Part shown: positions 1 to 11,804 of the stretch, piece by piece
How the letters are laid out: every line of letters starts with the position of its first letter
Position numbering within the stretch: the stretch's first letter is position 1
NCBI RefSeq assembly: GCF_003255815.1
Contig: NC_037689.1
Coordinates: 148,709,907 to 148,773,906, forward strand
Direction of reading: 5' to 3'
Length of the DNA stretch: 64,000 nucleotides
Source of the DNA: Theropithecus gelada
Lineage: Eukaryota; Chordata; Mammalia; Primates; Cercopithecidae
Notes under the pieces: model-generated
Database searches by the model: none
What the model was told of the DNA's origin: nothing
What the model saw: the letters and a program-made list of their open reading frames with translations, nothing else
Translations under genes and position numbers: made by a program

Positions 1-828
1 AAAATTCTTTTCTTTAAGAATGTTGAATATTGGCCCCCACTCTCTTCTGGCTTGTAGAGTTTCTGCCGAGAGATCTGCTGTTAGTCTGATGGGCTTCCCT
101 TTGTGGGTAACCCGACCTTTCTCTCTGGCTGCCCTTAAGATTTTTTCCTTCATTTCAACTTTGGTGAATCTGGCAATTATGTGTCTTGGAGTTGCTCTTC
201 TCAAGGAGTATCTTTGTGGCGTTCTCTGTATTTCCTGGATTTGAATGTTGGCCTGCCCTACTAGGTTGGGGAAGTTCTCCTGGATGATATCCTGAAGAGT
301 GTTTTCCAACTTGGTTCCATTTTCCCCCTCACTTTCAGGCACCCCAATCAGACGTAGATTTGGTCTTTTTACATAATCCCATACTTCTTGCAGGCTTTGT
401 TCATTTCTTTTTCTTCTTTTTTCTTTTGGTTTCTCTTCTCGCTTCATTTCATTCATTTGATCCTCAATCGCTGATACTCTTTCTTCCAGTTGATCGAGTC
501 GGTTACTGAAGCTTGTGCATTTGTCACGTATTTCTCATGTCATGGTTTTCATCTCTTTCATTTCGTTTAGGACCTTCTCTGCATTAATTACTCTAGCCAT
601 CAATTTTTCCACTTTTTTTTCAAGATTTTTAGTTTCTTTGCGCTGGGTATGTAATTCCTCCTTTAGCTCTGAGAAATTTGATGGACTGAAGCCTTCTTCT
701 CTCATCTCGTCAAAGTCATTCTCCGTCCAGCTTTGATCCGTTGCTGGCGATGAGCTGCGCTCCTTTGCCGGGGGAGATGCGCTCTTGTTTTTTGAATTTC
801 CAGCTTTTCTGCCCTGCTTTTTCCCCAT
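1..828 (-). pseudogene. LINE-1 ORF1 (ORF1p), copy 1, nonsense-mutated and window-truncated
   Basis: ORF1p is the trimeric RNA-binding chaperone of LINE-1. The start codon at 826-828 gives MGKKQGRKAGNS, the family-typical N terminus, followed by a charged coiled coil. After 97 codons the frame is closed by TGA (535-537 on the plus strand), where copy 3 has CGA (Arg) at the same place. This is a classic CpG deamination change. Beyond the stop the frame still reads as ORF1 to the window edge. The copy cannot make full-length ORF1p. A codon or two also differ from copy 3 within the coiled coil. Confidence 0.9.
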
Positions 829-1854
829 CTTTGTGGTTTTATCTGCCTCTGGTCTTTGATGATGGTGATGTACTGATGGGGTTTTGGTGTAGGTGTCCTT
901 CCTGTTTGATAGTTTTCCTTCTAACAGTCAGGACCCTCAGCTGTAGGTCTGTTGGAGATTGCTTGAGGTCCACTCCAGACCCTGTTTGCCTGGGTATCAG
1001 CAGCAGAGGCTGTAGAAGATAGAATATTTCTGAACAGCGAGTGTACCTGTCTGATTCTTGCTTTGGAAGCTTCCTCTCAGGGGTGTACTCCACCCTGTGA
1101 GGTATGGGGTGTCAGACTGCCCCTAGTGGGGGATGTCTCCCAGTTAGGCTACTCAGGGGTCAGGGGCCCACTTGAGCAGGGAGTCTGTCCCTTCTCAGAT
1201 CTCAACCTCCGTGTTGGGAGATCCACTGCTCTCTTCAAAGATGTCAGACAGAGTCATTTGCGTCTGCAGAGGTCTCTGCTGGGTTTGTTATTGTTTACTG
1301 TGCCCTGACCCCAGAGGTGGAGTCTACAGAGACAGGCAGGTTTCCTTGAGCTGCTGTGAGCTCCACCCAGTTCGAGCTTCCCAGCAGTTTTTGTTTACCT
1401 ACTTAAGCCTCAGCAATGGCGGGCGCTCCTCCCCCAGCCTCGCTGCTGCCTTGCCGGTAGATCACAGACTGCTGTGCTAGCAATGAGGGAGGCTCCGTGG
1501 GTGTGGGACCCTCCCGGCCAGGTGTGGGATATGATCTCCTGGTGTGCCTGTTTGCTTAAAGCGCAGTATTGGGGTGGGAGTTACCCGATTTTCCAGGTGT
1601 TGTGTGTCTCAGTTCCCCTGGCTAGGAAAAGGGATTCCCTTCCCCCTTGCGCTTCCCAGGTGAGGCAATGCCTCGCCCTGCTTCAGCTCTCGCTGGTCGG
1701 GCTGCAGCAGCTGACCAGCACCGATCGTCCGGCACTCCCCAGTGAGATGAACCCAGTACCTCAGTTGAAAATGCAGAAATCACGGTCTTCTGTGTCGCTC
1801 GCGCTGGGAGTTGGAGACTGGAGCTGTTCCTATTCGGCCATCTTGCTCCGCCCC
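829..1854 (-). promoter_or_regulatory. LINE-1 5'UTR / internal promoter, copy 1
   Basis: This is the GC-rich internal RNA polymerase II promoter of LINE-1, read on the minus strand. The YY1-type motif lies close to the 5' end (about 1836-1845). On the opposite strand, where L1 antisense transcripts arise, an ORF0-like start at 1416 reads MAGAPPPASLLPCR and then hits TAG at 1458-1460, so ORF0 is closed. Activity is unknown. Confidence 0.75.
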
Positions 1855-1949
1855 TCCTATAGCCTTGCATTTTACATTTAACAGTACAGTCTATTTTAAT
1901 TATATCTATTTAATTTGGGGGAAAGGTGTAAATTCTGTCTCTAGATTCT

Positions 1950-2260
1950 TGTGGGGCTTTTTGTTTATTTGTTTTTGGGCTTTTAAAAATCTTTTTACAT
2001 GTGGTTGTACAGTTGTTTCAGCATCATTTGCTAAAAAAGAATATTTTTTTCCATTGAATTACGTTTATTCCTTTGGCAAAAATAAGTTGACTATATTTAT
2101 GTGGAACTCTTTCTGGGCTCTCCATTCTCTTTCATTAATTTATTTGTCTGTTCTTTCATCAATACCACACTACCTTGATCACTGTAGCTTTATGGTAAGT
2201 CTTGAAGTGAGATAGGGTAAATCTTCTAACTTTGTTCTTCTTCTTGGATCTTTCCTAAGC
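1950..2260 (-). mobile_element. Old L1M ORF2 fragment
   Basis: The sequence reads as a diverged antisense L1 ORF2 3' region: the stretch with a cat-ttgct-aaaa core, then ccattgaatt, then accacacta and ctgtagctttat, matches the order seen in mammalian L1M copies. There are many substitutions and no open frame. The exact subfamily cannot be set by eye. Confidence 0.7.
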
Positions 2261-2299
2261 ATGTACACAATCATGGGCATGTGCACAGCCTTTGGCATA

Positions 2300-2965
2300 T
2301 GTGAGGTCTTCCAGATTTCCAGGAACATTTTGGAGCTTTTTAAAGCCCTCTATGGTCATCTCATTCCCCAGTTTTTCCTCTCAAGTTTTTTGGTCAGCTT
2401 CTTATTAATCCCAACTGATAATGCAGCCTCGGGCAGTTCTAATATTCATTGCCAATGATTGTTTTCGACAAATGCCCTGGGGATAAGCCTATTAACACAG
2501 CGTAAGCTCTGAGTCGGCTCAAAGAATGACAACTCCTGAGCATGGAACTTTTCTGCAAGTTATCAGACAATCAGAATAGCTGACAATTGAAATTTCTCTG
2601 GGGATGGGACCTTTGGATGCTTGTAAACCTTTGTGCCCTTTCTAGTGGCTACTAGGCTACTGATTTTCACAACTACTATCATTGGGACACTGTTGGTTTT
2701 TGAGGTTACTATGGGACTAAGGGAGAGGAATGGAAGTAGGGCAAGTTAAAGCGCCATGAAACTCACTGTTCTTACCAAGATGCAGTGATTTTTTTCTTGA
2801 ATAAATGCTCTGTGGATTATTGCCAGCCTTAGGTTAATTTCTGGAGTTCTAAAAATTTGATTTTTCACAGTTTTTATGTTGTTTTCATTGCTTTTATTAA
2901 GAAACACATTTTTGGAATTCCTTACTCTGCCATTCCAGAAGCGGTCTCCTGCACTTTGATTTTTT
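2300..2965 (-). mobile_element. Probable diverged L1M 5' region (uncertain)
   Basis: Several blocks, including one ending near 2943 with ctctgccattccagaag, resemble antisense 5' regions of old L1M/HAL1 elements. No reading frame survives. The assignment rests on pattern memory only, and the stretch could instead be unique sequence with short chance matches. Confidence 0.3.
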
Positions 2966-2984
2966 TTCATTTGGGTAGTGTGTC

Positions 2985-3425
2985 ATGGACCCACTCCACA
3001 TCACTTCATAGAGATCTTCCTTATTCTTTTTTTTTTTTTTTACAGCTGTATAGAATGCCACTGAGCTGATGTTGAATAATTTATTTAACCACTCTTCTAG
3101 GTACAGGCATTTAAGTTGTTTCCAATATTTTACAATTACAAACTATGCTGCAATGAATAACTTCGTACATATGTATTTTTGAATGTAAAAAATGTTCATA
3201 TTAGAGATAGTTTCTTAGAACTGGGATTTCTGGGTTGAAAGGTTATGTTAGATATTGCCAAATTCCCTCTCAAAGAGCTGTACCGGTTTGCCTTCTCAGT
3301 AGCAACGAGAATGCCTGTTTCCCTAAGACTCATCAACAGAATTGGCAGTTACACTTCTGGGTATCTGGTCCTTTGACACTTAGTCTTTTAAAATTTCAAT
3401 TACTCTTTATTTTTATAGAGTTGCT
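2985..3425 (-). mobile_element. Old L1M 3'-region fragment
   Basis: The blocks tttatttaacca, gtttccaatattt, tatgctgcaatgaataac and gatattgccaaattccctc occur in the order expected for the antisense 3' part of L1M/L1PB ORF2. A T-run at about 3027-3042 interrupts it. No coding potential remains. Confidence 0.75.
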
Positions 3426-4059
3426 AATCACAAATTATGCCTGAGATTTGATATTCTTGTGAAAGTATTTCAGATCAAATTAAATGTCTTTTCAGTGGCT
3501 ATGATTCACCATGATTAAATACAACATGTTTGACCAAGTTGTTAATTGACTGTTCTTAATTCTGGCAGAAGTTCTGGAGATCAGCAACAATTTTGGAATA
3601 GGTTCAGCAGCCCGGGTGATTCTCAACACAGTCAAGCCAGATGGGGATCGAGATTCTATTATTGAATGAAACTCTTGTAAGGGCTTGGGAGTGCAGATAG
3701 GGGGAGTTCTCAAGAAATTTTATAAGAAAGTGTTATGTATTGTGAAGCATGGGTTATTGTTTGTAAGTAAAATAAAAAGAGAGAGAGAGAGGAAAAGAGA
3801 GAGAGAGAGAGATTAAGCAAAATAAACATTAAACAAGGAGAAGGTGCTCCAACCATTTAAGTGATACTTTTAAAATGAAGATTAACAGCCTTTGGCAGAT
3901 TAGAAGAAAAAAATAAAAGAAAAAGGTCAAGCAGAAAACAATTACCACAGATTTGATCAGTATTTACTATCTATCAACTGTAAGACTGTTCTAGGCAGGT
4001 GGGGTCTATGGGAAATACAAAGATAAATGAGAGAGAATCCCCTAAAACCAATAATATTG
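3426..4059. other. No recognised gene; unique sequence with a GA microsatellite
   Basis: I see no gene or recognisable repeat here apart from a (GA)n tract at about 3776-3812, interrupted by GGAAAA. The sequence is AT-rich and not open in any frame at useful length. Confidence 0.6.
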
Positions 4060-4270
4060 TTTTATGTTTAATTTATCATTTATTAAGATCCTACTATGTG
4101 ACAGACACCACTTCAGGCACTTGACTTCTCTTATTTCTTATCCAAAACATTACTGGGTTGATATTATTACTCCCATTTACAAGAAAGAGATTGAAGCCAA
4201 GAAAGGTTAAGAAACTTGTCTAGAGTCACAAAGCTGGAAAGTTATGCAACTTGAAACCAGATCTGCTTAG
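4060..4270 (-). repeat. MIR SINE
   Basis: The antisense MIR core is visible: cctactatgtgacagaca, cccatttacaagaaag, aagaaacttg and agtcacaaagctgg correspond to the conserved MIR order. It is an ancient tRNA-derived SINE with heavy divergence. Confidence 0.8.
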
Positions 4271-4411
4271 AGAATGTTAAATATCAACTGTGAATAGTAT
4301 TTCATAGTAAATTATATTAGGATTAATCAAACCAGTTTAGCCTAAGAGAACAGCAGCAATAGCTAACCTTATTATATATTTTCTATATGCTGGGAACAGC
4401 ACTGAACAATT

Positions 4412-5201
4412 TTTTTTAATTTTTTTTTAATTATACTTTAAGTTCTAGGGTACATGTGCACAAAGTACAGGTTTGTTACATATGTATACATGTGCCATAT
4501 TGGTGTGCTGTACTCATCAACTCGTCAGCACCCATCATGTGCTGCACCCATTAACTCGTCATTTACATCAGGTATAACTCCCAATGCCACCCCTCTCCCC
4601 TCCCCCCTCCCTACAATAGGCCCTGGTGTGTGATGTTCCCCTTCCTGTGTCCAAGTGATCTCATTGTTCAATTCCCACCTATGAGTGGGAACATGCAGTG
4701 TTTGGTTTTCTGTTCTTGCGATAGTTTGCTGAGAATGATGGTTTCCAGCTGCATCCATGTCCCTACAAAGGACATGAACTCATCCTTTTTTATGGCTGCA
4801 TAGTATTCCACGGTGTATATGTGCCACATTTTCTTAATCCAGTCTGTCACTGATGGACATTTGGGTTGATTCCAAGTCTTTGCTATTGTGAATAGTGCTG
4901 CAATAAACATACATGTGCATGTGCCTTTATAGCAGCATGATTTATAATCCTTTGGTTATATCCCCAGTAATGAAATGGCTGGGTCATATGGTATTTCTAG
5001 TTCTAGATCCTTGAGGCATCTCCATACTGTTTTCCACAATGGTTGAACTAGTTTACAATCCCACCAACAGTGTAAAAGTGTTCCTATTTCTCCACATCCT
5101 CTCCAGCACCTGTTGTTTCCTGACTTTTTAATGATTGCCATTCTAACTGGTGTGAGATGGTATCTCATTGTGGTTTTGATTTGCATTTCTCTGATGGCCA
5201 G
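4412..5201 (-). mobile_element. 5'-truncated L1PA insertion with perfect target-site duplication
   Basis: A poly-T (antisense A-tail) at the left is followed by an L1PA 3'UTR and the last ~530 bp of ORF2. The element is cut at ctctgatggcca, which is a 5' truncation. Perfect 15-bp direct repeats CAGCACTGAACAATT flank it at 4397-4411 and 5202-5216, the signature of L1 target-primed integration. The ORF2 C terminus ends in the family-typical SLIGGN. Near 4515-4560 a short local duplication repeats the actcgtca block of the 3'UTR. Confidence 0.95.
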
Positions 5202-5250
5202 CAGCACTGAACAATTAATATGGACCACTGTATTTAGTCTTCAGATTGAA

Positions 5251-5548
5251 TTTTTTTTTTTTTTTTAAGATAGGGTCTTGCTCTGTCACCCAGACTGGAG
5301 TATAGTGGCACAATCACAGTTCATCACAACCTCTGCCTCCCAGGTTCAAGCGATTCTCCCACCTCAACCTCCAGAGTAGCTGGGACTACAGGCACATGCC
5401 ACCACACCTGGCTAATTTTTTTTTTTTTGTAGAGACGGGGGGTCACTATGTCGCCCAAGCTAGTCTTGAACTCCTGGGCTCAAGTGATCTACCCGCCTCG
5501 GCCTCCCAAAGTGCTGGGATTACAGGTGTGAGCCATTGCATCCAGCCC
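5251..5548 (-). repeat. Alu SINE (old, AluJ/S-like)
   Basis: A full dimeric Alu lies in antisense: poly-T, then the right and left monomers ending at tccagccc. Flanking CAGATTGAA (5242-5250) and CAGACTGAA (near 5548-5556) look like a slightly diverged target-site duplication. Many differences from young Alus suggest an old subfamily. Confidence 0.93.
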
Positions 5549-5584
5549 AGACTGAATGTAGATGCCTGCATTCTCTACATTCTC

Positions 5585-5985
5585 TATAAGACTACCACCT
5601 ATCTCACTGCCTATGTTAAAATCCTGGGTTTCATCCAGGACTCCTACCTCACCCACATAATTTGGTTTATAAATCCAGTGAATTCTGCCTCTTCAATAGA
5701 TCTTTATCTTTTCTCTTAATCCTTATAGTCACTACCTTATTATGAAGCACCGTTATCTCTCAGATGGATTACTTTAAGTTTCTGAACCCCTCTCCCTGCC
5801 TTTCTAATTCACATTCACCAAGCCAACAGAGTGTTCTTTCTAAACTGCAGATCTAAACATATCTCTCCTCCTAACCCAGAGAAGCATACTCTAAACCTCT
5901 AGCTTGATAGTACACTACTTTGACCCACTCTGTACATTAGGCTTATTGAACTGTCTGCCTATCTCTGATCCTGTCTGTATATCTC
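5585..5985 (+). repeat. L2 LINE relic
   Basis: The order of blocks (catccaggactcctacc, ttctaaactgcagatct and others) resembles the plus-strand L2 reverse-transcriptase 3' region. It is strongly diverged, with no open frame. Confidence 0.5.
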
Positions 5986-5989
5986 TTAA

Positions 5990-8085
5990 TATTTTTTATT
6001 TGTACAAATTTAAGGGGTACAAGTGAGATTTTGTTATATGGATATATTGCATAGTGGCAAAGTCTGGGCTTTTGCCCCTCAATTTTTAAGAGTTCTTCAT
6101 ATGTTAGATAGATGTGTCCTTTCTCTGTGTTATACGTTGTAAATATTTTCTACCAGTTTACCTCTCATGTTTTGATTTTGTTATGGTGCATTTGTTATGC
6201 ACATTTAAAAAATGTAATCAAATTTAATAGACTTTTGTTGCCTCTGGATTTTGAGACATGGTTAGAGAGCCTTTCCCTACATCAAGGTTAAAAAGAAATT
6301 CATGCATGTTTTCTTCTAGTAATTGGCCTGGTTTTATTTTTTACATTTAGCTCTCTAATCCATTTGGAGTCTGTCTTTTTGTACTTGGTGTGAGATATGA
6401 ATCTAACTTTGTCGTTTTCTTGTGAAACCATCTGGGCTTGTTGCTTTTTGTGTAAAGCATTCTCTTAATAACTTCCTGTATTACTTCTATAGAAACTGGT
6501 CTGTTTAAGCTTTCTAACACAAACGGGGCCAATTTTAGTAAGTTGAATTCCCTTATGAAATTATCTATTTCCTCTGGGTTTTCAAATTTGTTTGCATAGT
6601 CTTAGCTTAGTCTGTTTGGGTTATTATAGCAAAATGCCATAGATTAGGTGGCTTATAAACAACACAAATTTATTTCTTGCAGTTCTAGAGGCTGAGGAGT
6701 TCAAAATCAAGGTGCTGACCAATCTGAGCTTTGGTGAAGTCCCGCTTTCTCAAAAACAGCTGTCTTCTCACTGTAACCTCACATGGTGGAAGGGGTGAGG
6801 GCTCTCTCTGGAGTCTTAAATAAAGGCATTAATCCCATTTATCAGCGTTCCACCCCTATGACCTAATCATTTCCCAAAAGTCTGACTTCCTAATACCATC
6901 ATCCTGGGGGTTAAGATTTCAACATACAAATTTTGGGCAGCATAAACCTTCAATCCATTGTGATTATCATATGATTAAAGAATTTCTTTTGTTTCAATGG
7001 CTATTTCTCCTTTGTCATTTCTTTATATATTTGTGATTTTTTCTCTATTTCTTTTCTTAGTAAAGTTATTTAGTAGTTTGTCTATATTGTTAACTTTTGA
7101 AAAAATAATTTTACTTTTAGGTCTACTGTTATTTTGTTCTCTTCATTAATTTCCAATTTTATCTACATTATTGCTTTCTTTGTGTTTTCATTCGGTTTAC
7201 TTTTTAATTCTTTTTCTAATTTTATGAACTGGGAATTAAATTGAGTTTAGTATTGCTCTTTCAGTTTTCAGGATAAAAGTGTTTAAACCAAAAAATTTCC
7301 CCTGATCACTGCTTTAAATGTATCCCATAGATTCTGATATGTAGTACTTTTATTGTCATCATTTTTAAAAAATTATGTCATTTCAGTTTGTAGTTTCCAT
7401 TGTAGTTTGGAGTTTTTTAATAGGAGATTTCTAAATTTTGAGGTGGAAGGACCTTTATGTTTTTATTTTTGTTAGTAAATTCTAGTTGTGAGTGCATTTT
7501 AATCAAAGAGTGTTTACTATAATATTTATATTTTATGGACATAATTTTTGTGAACTAATAAGTGATTACTTTTATAAATGTGCCATGACCACTTGAGAAT
7601 AATGTATATATTTCCTACTATCATGATGTAGATTTCAATATATTTTCAAGATATCTATCCTATTGATTGTTGTTTCCTAATTCATATGCATGTTTTATTT
7701 CTATACATATTTTTTGTTCACTTGATTTGTCTTGTAATGAAAATGGTATATTAAAGTGTCCTATTTTTATGAATGTACGTGTCTCCTTGCATCTTCTGTA
7801 GTTTTTGCCTTAAAAAGGTAGTTGTTGTGTTATTTAATGTATAACTATGAATAAGTGATATCTGTTCATTATAGACTGTAACTTTTGCGTTAAAATTGTC
7901 CTTCTTTACCATATATAATGCTTTTGGAATTGAATTCTGCTCTGTGTGATATCAGGATCATTACCCTTTCTTTCAAAAGGTTTGGTGAGCCTGGTAAATT
8001 TTTACCTATACTCTTTATTTTTAGTCTCTCTGAATTACTTTGTTGTAGCTCTGTATCTTGCATACAGCATACAGTTGTTTTTAAA
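5990..8085 (-). mobile_element. Old L1M element, split by an MLT1 LTR
   Basis: From left to right this reads as the antisense 3'UTR (aatttaaggggtacaagtg), ORF2 3' end, ORF2 middle (tcttgtgaaaccatctgg), and ORF2 5' region (gtatcccatagattctgata), ending near an ORF2 N-terminal segment at about 8080. The colinear order in both halves shows one element, interrupted at 6607-6960 by a MaLR LTR. All frames are broken. Confidence 0.8.
6607..6960 (-). mobile_element. MLT1-type MaLR solo LTR
   Basis: The antisense LTR shows ggtggcttataaacaacac, aaatttatttcttgcag, tcacatggtggaag and taataccatcatc, all characteristic of MLT1 LTRs. It is inserted inside the L1M of 5990-8085. No internal retroviral sequence accompanies it. 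Confidence 0.85.
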
Positions 8086-9532
8086 GTAGCTTTATTGAGG
8101 TACAATTTATCTAACAAAATTCACCCTTTATAAGTGTACAAATCAATGATTTTCAGTAAGTTCATAGAGTTTTGCAAACATCAACCACAATGCAATTTTA
8201 GAACATTTCCACCACTCCAAAATGATTCCTCAAGGCAATCTGCAGTCACTCCCTGTTTGTGTTGCTATGAAGGAATACCCAAGCCTGGGTAATTTGTAAA
8301 GAAAAGAGGTTTACCTGGCTCACAGTTTTGCATGTTGTACAAAAATGATGGCACCAGCATCTGCTCAGCTTCTGGTAGGGCCTTAGGCTGCTTCCACTCA
8401 TGGTGGAAGATGACAGGAAGCCAGTGTGTGCAGAGGTCACATGGTGAGGGTGGCAGAGAGGTGCCAGGTTCTTTTTAACAACCAGCCCTTGCAGGAACTA
8501 ATAAACAAAGAACTCATTACCGTGAGGATGGTACCAAGACATTCATGATTGATGCGACCGCATGACCCAAACATCTCCCATGATCCCCACCTCTAACTGT
8601 GGGGACCAAGTTTCAGCATGGATTTGGAGGGTCAAATATCCAAACCATACACTCCCTATTCTCATCCCCAGATCTAGGCAAGCAATGATCTACTTTCTGT
8701 ATCAAAGCATTCACCTTTTTTTTTGGAAACCTGATACATATAGAATCATGCAATATGTATTTATTTTGTATTTGGCTTCTTTCACTTAGGATAAAGTTTT
8801 TGAGGTTCATTCTTGTTGTAGCATGTATCGATTTCTGATTCATTTTACTGAATAGTGTTCTATTGTATGGATAGACTACATTTTGTTTATTCATTCATCA
8901 ATTCATTATCGTTTGGATTGTTTCTACTTTTTGGTTATTATGAACAATGCTCTTATAAACTTTTGCTATATTTTTTTGTGCACATACATTTTCAATTCGG
9001 TTGAGTGTATATCCCTGAGTGGAATCACTAGGTGATAGGTTAACTCTTTGTTTAAAATTCTGATGAACTTTCCATGTTTAACGTTTTAAGAACATGCCAA
9101 ACTCTTTTCTAAAGTGTTTGCACCATTTTACACCTGGTGTGCAATGTATGTAGGTTCCATTTTCTTGGCATTCTTACTAATGCTTGTTATTAACTTTCTT
9201 TTTTATTATGGTCATCCTAAGAGTTGTGTAACAGTATCTCGTTGTGTTTTTAATTTGCATTTCCTTGAAGACCAATGAGGTTGAACATGTTTTCATGTTC
9301 TTATCTGCCATTGCTGTATTTTTGGTGAAGTGTCTATTCAAATTGTTTGTCTAAAATTGGGCTATCATTTTTATTCTTACTAACAGGTAAGAGTTCTTTA
9401 AATATTATAGATACAAGTCTTTTGCCAAGTACATGATTTTGCAATCATGTCTCCAGTTCCATGGGTAGTCTTTTTTACTTTGTTATTATGTATTAATCAT
9501 GCTTTTTTATTTTGTGTATTTTTGAAGCTTTG
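8086..9532 (-). mobile_element. Second old L1M, 3' half, split by a MaLR LTR
   Basis: A new antisense L1M 3'UTR starts near 8090 (gctttattgaggtacaatt) and continues at 8652 after an LTR insertion, through cttctttcacttagga, ctgaatagtgttctattg and tttgcatttccttgaag. It continues again after 9984. The family resembles L1MC/L1ME. It has no open frame. Confidence 0.8.
8254..8651 (-). mobile_element. MaLR solo LTR (MLT1A/MST-like) with 5-bp target duplication
   Basis: The antisense LTR reads gttgctatgaaggaatacc at its left and gtcaaatatccaaaccat at its right, with TG...CA termini. Perfect 5-bp repeats CTCCC lie at 8249-8253 and 8652-8656, the size expected for retroviral integrase. The flanking L1M continues across the site, so the pre-insertion sequence can be read off. 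Confidence 0.88.
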
Positions 9533-9983
9533 GCATCTTGGGCTCTTGCTGACTGTGGCAGGACTGCTCCTCTCAGGGCTAGCCAATTCCTGGAGATAGT
9601 AAACCTGTGAATGTGCTTTCCAGATACAAACCAATCACTCCAGAGCTCCTGCCCTCAAACTTCTTTATCAGGCTTTTATACTCCAAGCCACTATTCCCCT
9701 GCCCTTGTCAACCCAGGGCCAAGTACCAGAAAAGGGACAGCCCCTATGCCCCAGATCTTGTTGAAATTATTGAATTATTCAAACCCGTTCCTTATAAGTG
9801 CACATGTTTTTGCTAGGCTCCTGACCAACTCTGTGCTTCCCCGTGTGGACCCACCATGTGGCATTCTGTGCCTCCTATTTCTAGAGATCTGTGAGTATAA
9901 ACTTATTCCTTCAAGATTGTCGTCTCTATTTTGGCATGTCTTACCATGCCAGATTAAAACAGATCCCAGGTACTGTTAAAACA
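9533..9983 (+). mobile_element. Probable ERV solo LTR of unassigned family
   Basis: A block of about 450 bp with higher GC interrupts an otherwise colinear L1M. It begins TGGCATC and ends in CA near 9983. It has a TATA-like cttataag at about 9790 and a possible polyadenylation region near 9900. Size, termini and position fit an ancient ERV1-type LTR in the plus orientation. I do not recognise the family with certainty. The small open frames inside look accidental. Confidence 0.5.
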
Positions 9984-11439
9984 TGATGGTGTCTTTAAAA
10001 CACAAAGGTTTTAAATTTTGATAAAATCTAAATTTATTTACTTTTTTGTTTGTCACTTGTGTTTTTGGTATCATATCTAAGAAGGATTTGGCTTACCCCA
10101 AATCATAAATATTTACACTTGTGTTTTCTTCCAAGAGTTTTACAATTTTATCTATTACATTTTGTTCTATGATCCATTTTGAGTTGATTTTTGTGTATAA
10201 TGTGAGGTAAGGGTCTGATTTCATTGTTTTGAATGTGGATATCCAACTGTTTCAGCCAAGTTTGTTGAAACGATTTTTGTACTCTACTGAATTTTCTTGA
10301 TACCTTTGTCAAACATCATTGTGTTCTGTGCCCTATCTGTTCCTTTGATTTATATTTCAATCATTATGCCAATAACACAGTGTCTCGAATACTGAACACT
10401 ATAGCTTTTTTTCCTACTTTGCTGACTGTTTCTAACAGTAATTGATGTTAGATTTTACCAAATGCTCTTTCTGTGTCTATGAGATGATCATATGAATTTT
10501 GTTTGTTTGTTAATATGGTGAATTGTATTGATATATTTTTGAATGTTAAACTCACCTTGAATTCCTGAGATAAGCCCCACTTGGTAATGATTTATTATTC
10601 TTATATTGTTGGAGTAGATTTGCTAAAACTTTTTCCAGAATGTTTGCATCTATAGCTTTACTAAATTTCTGTTTACTTGTTCTATCAATTCTTGAGGGAA
10701 AGATATTTAAATTTTTTACTATAGTTGTGGATTACTTATTTTCTTGTGAAGCTCTATCTGTTTTGCGTTGTTTCAAAGCTTTGTTGTTAGGTGCATACAT
10801 GTCTAGGATCTTTATGCTGTTTTGATAAATCTGCCCTTTATTACTATGAAATGAATTTCCTTATTCTTGGTGATGTTCTTTGCTCTGCAATCTATTTTGA
10901 CTGATATTAATATAGCCACTTTAGCTTTCTTTTTGTTAGCATTATGGTATATTTATTCTACCCTTTTACTTTAAGCCTATTTGTGTCTTATATTTAAGGT
11001 GTGTGTAAACAGCATACAGTTAGGTCTTGATTTTTTTAATGCACTTTGGCAATCTCTGCCTCTTAATTGAGGTATTTAGAATATTTACTTTTAACGTGAT
11101 TATTGATATATTTAGGTTTAAATATGTAATCTTGCTTGTTATTTATTCTATACTTATCCCATTTGCTCTTTGTTTCCATGTTCCACTTTTTCTATTCAGT
11201 TTGAATGAATCCAATACATTTAAAATTTTCATTTTATATTTGTTGGTATATTAGCTATAACTGTTGTTTTTTCAGGGTTTGTAGTACTCATATTTAACTT
11301 ATCAGATTCTACCTTCAAGTGCCATTATTCCTCTTCAAGTATAGTATAAAAAGCTGAAGATAGTAACTTCCATTTCTGCCCTGCCCTGTCCTTTGGAATA
11401 TTGTTGTCATACATTTTACTTGTTTAGATGTTTTAACAC
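9984..11439 (-). mobile_element. Continuation of old L1M (ORF2)
   Basis: The sequence resumes the antisense ORF2 order seen before 9532: tgatccattttgagttgatt, tgtttcagccaagtttgttg, gtcaaacatcattg and the reverse-transcriptase region with gaattcctgagataagcc. It then runs towards the endonuclease region (cttgatttttttaatgc). It is interrupted at 11440 by an LTR. Confidence 0.8.
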
Positions 11440-11804
11440 TGATATGGTTTGGCTGTGTCCCCACCCAAATCTCATCTTGAGTTGTAGCTCCCATAATTCC
11501 CATGTGTCATGGAAGGGACTCGATGGGAGGTAATTGAATCATGGAGGTGGGTCTTTCCCATGCTGTTGTCATGATAGTGAATAAGTCTCACGAGATCTGA
11601 TGGTTTTATAAAGGGGAGTTTCCCCTACACAAGCCCTCTTGCCTGACACCATGTAAGACATGCCTTTGCTCTTCCTTCACCTTCTGTCATGATTGTGAGG
11701 CCTCCCCAGCCATGTGGAACTGTGAGCCCATTAAACTTGTTTTCTTTATAAATTATCCAGTCTCAAGTATGTCTTTATTAGCAGCGTGAGAACAGACTAA
11801 TACA
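11440..11804 (+). mobile_element. THE1/MST-type MaLR solo LTR
   Basis: This is a sense-strand LTR from TGATATGGTTTGG to CTAATACA. The internal landmarks ccacccaaatctcatct, cacgagatctgatgg, ccttctgtcatgattgtg and ccagtctcaagtatgtc are diagnostic of THE1. Flanking AACAC and AATAC are a near-perfect 5-bp target duplication. About 365 bp, the usual THE1 LTR length. There is no internal region. Confidence 0.93.

Larger units (their letters stand above)
1..1854 (-). mobile_element. Young LINE-1 (L1PA class), copy 1, 5' portion cut by the window edge
   Basis: The plus strand reads as the reverse complement of an L1PA 5'UTR followed by ORF1. The 5' end is at about 1854, where the conserved start with the CAAGATGGC YY1-type site is visible. 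ORF1 begins at 828 and runs off the left edge; ORF2 and the 3' end lie outside the window. The copy matches copy 3 (57737-59608) almost base for base: I count roughly 32 differences over about 1.85 kb. It keeps the 5'UTR segment (about 950-1080) known from L1PA3-L1PA6 as the ZNF93-bound region. The element abuts AT-rich, L1M-like sequence. Its target-site duplication cannot be tested here because the 3' end is missing. Confidence 0.95.

Noticed and set aside
1172..2215. Several 80-135 codon plus-strand open frames over the copy 1 5'UTR and beyond
   Set aside because: They are antisense to the L1 5'UTR, run out into unrelated L1M sequence, and are explained by GC-rich composition. Only the ORF0 start is meaningful, and it is closed after 14 codons.
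9607..9979. 122-codon frame as a possible exon or viral gene
   Set aside because: It lies within the LTR-like block, has no domain, and overlaps another equally long frame.
11440..11804. Possible complete endogenous retrovirus
   Set aside because: Only a solo LTR is present; no gag, pol or env sequence adjoins it. The same holds for the LTRs at 8254, 14536 and 63308.
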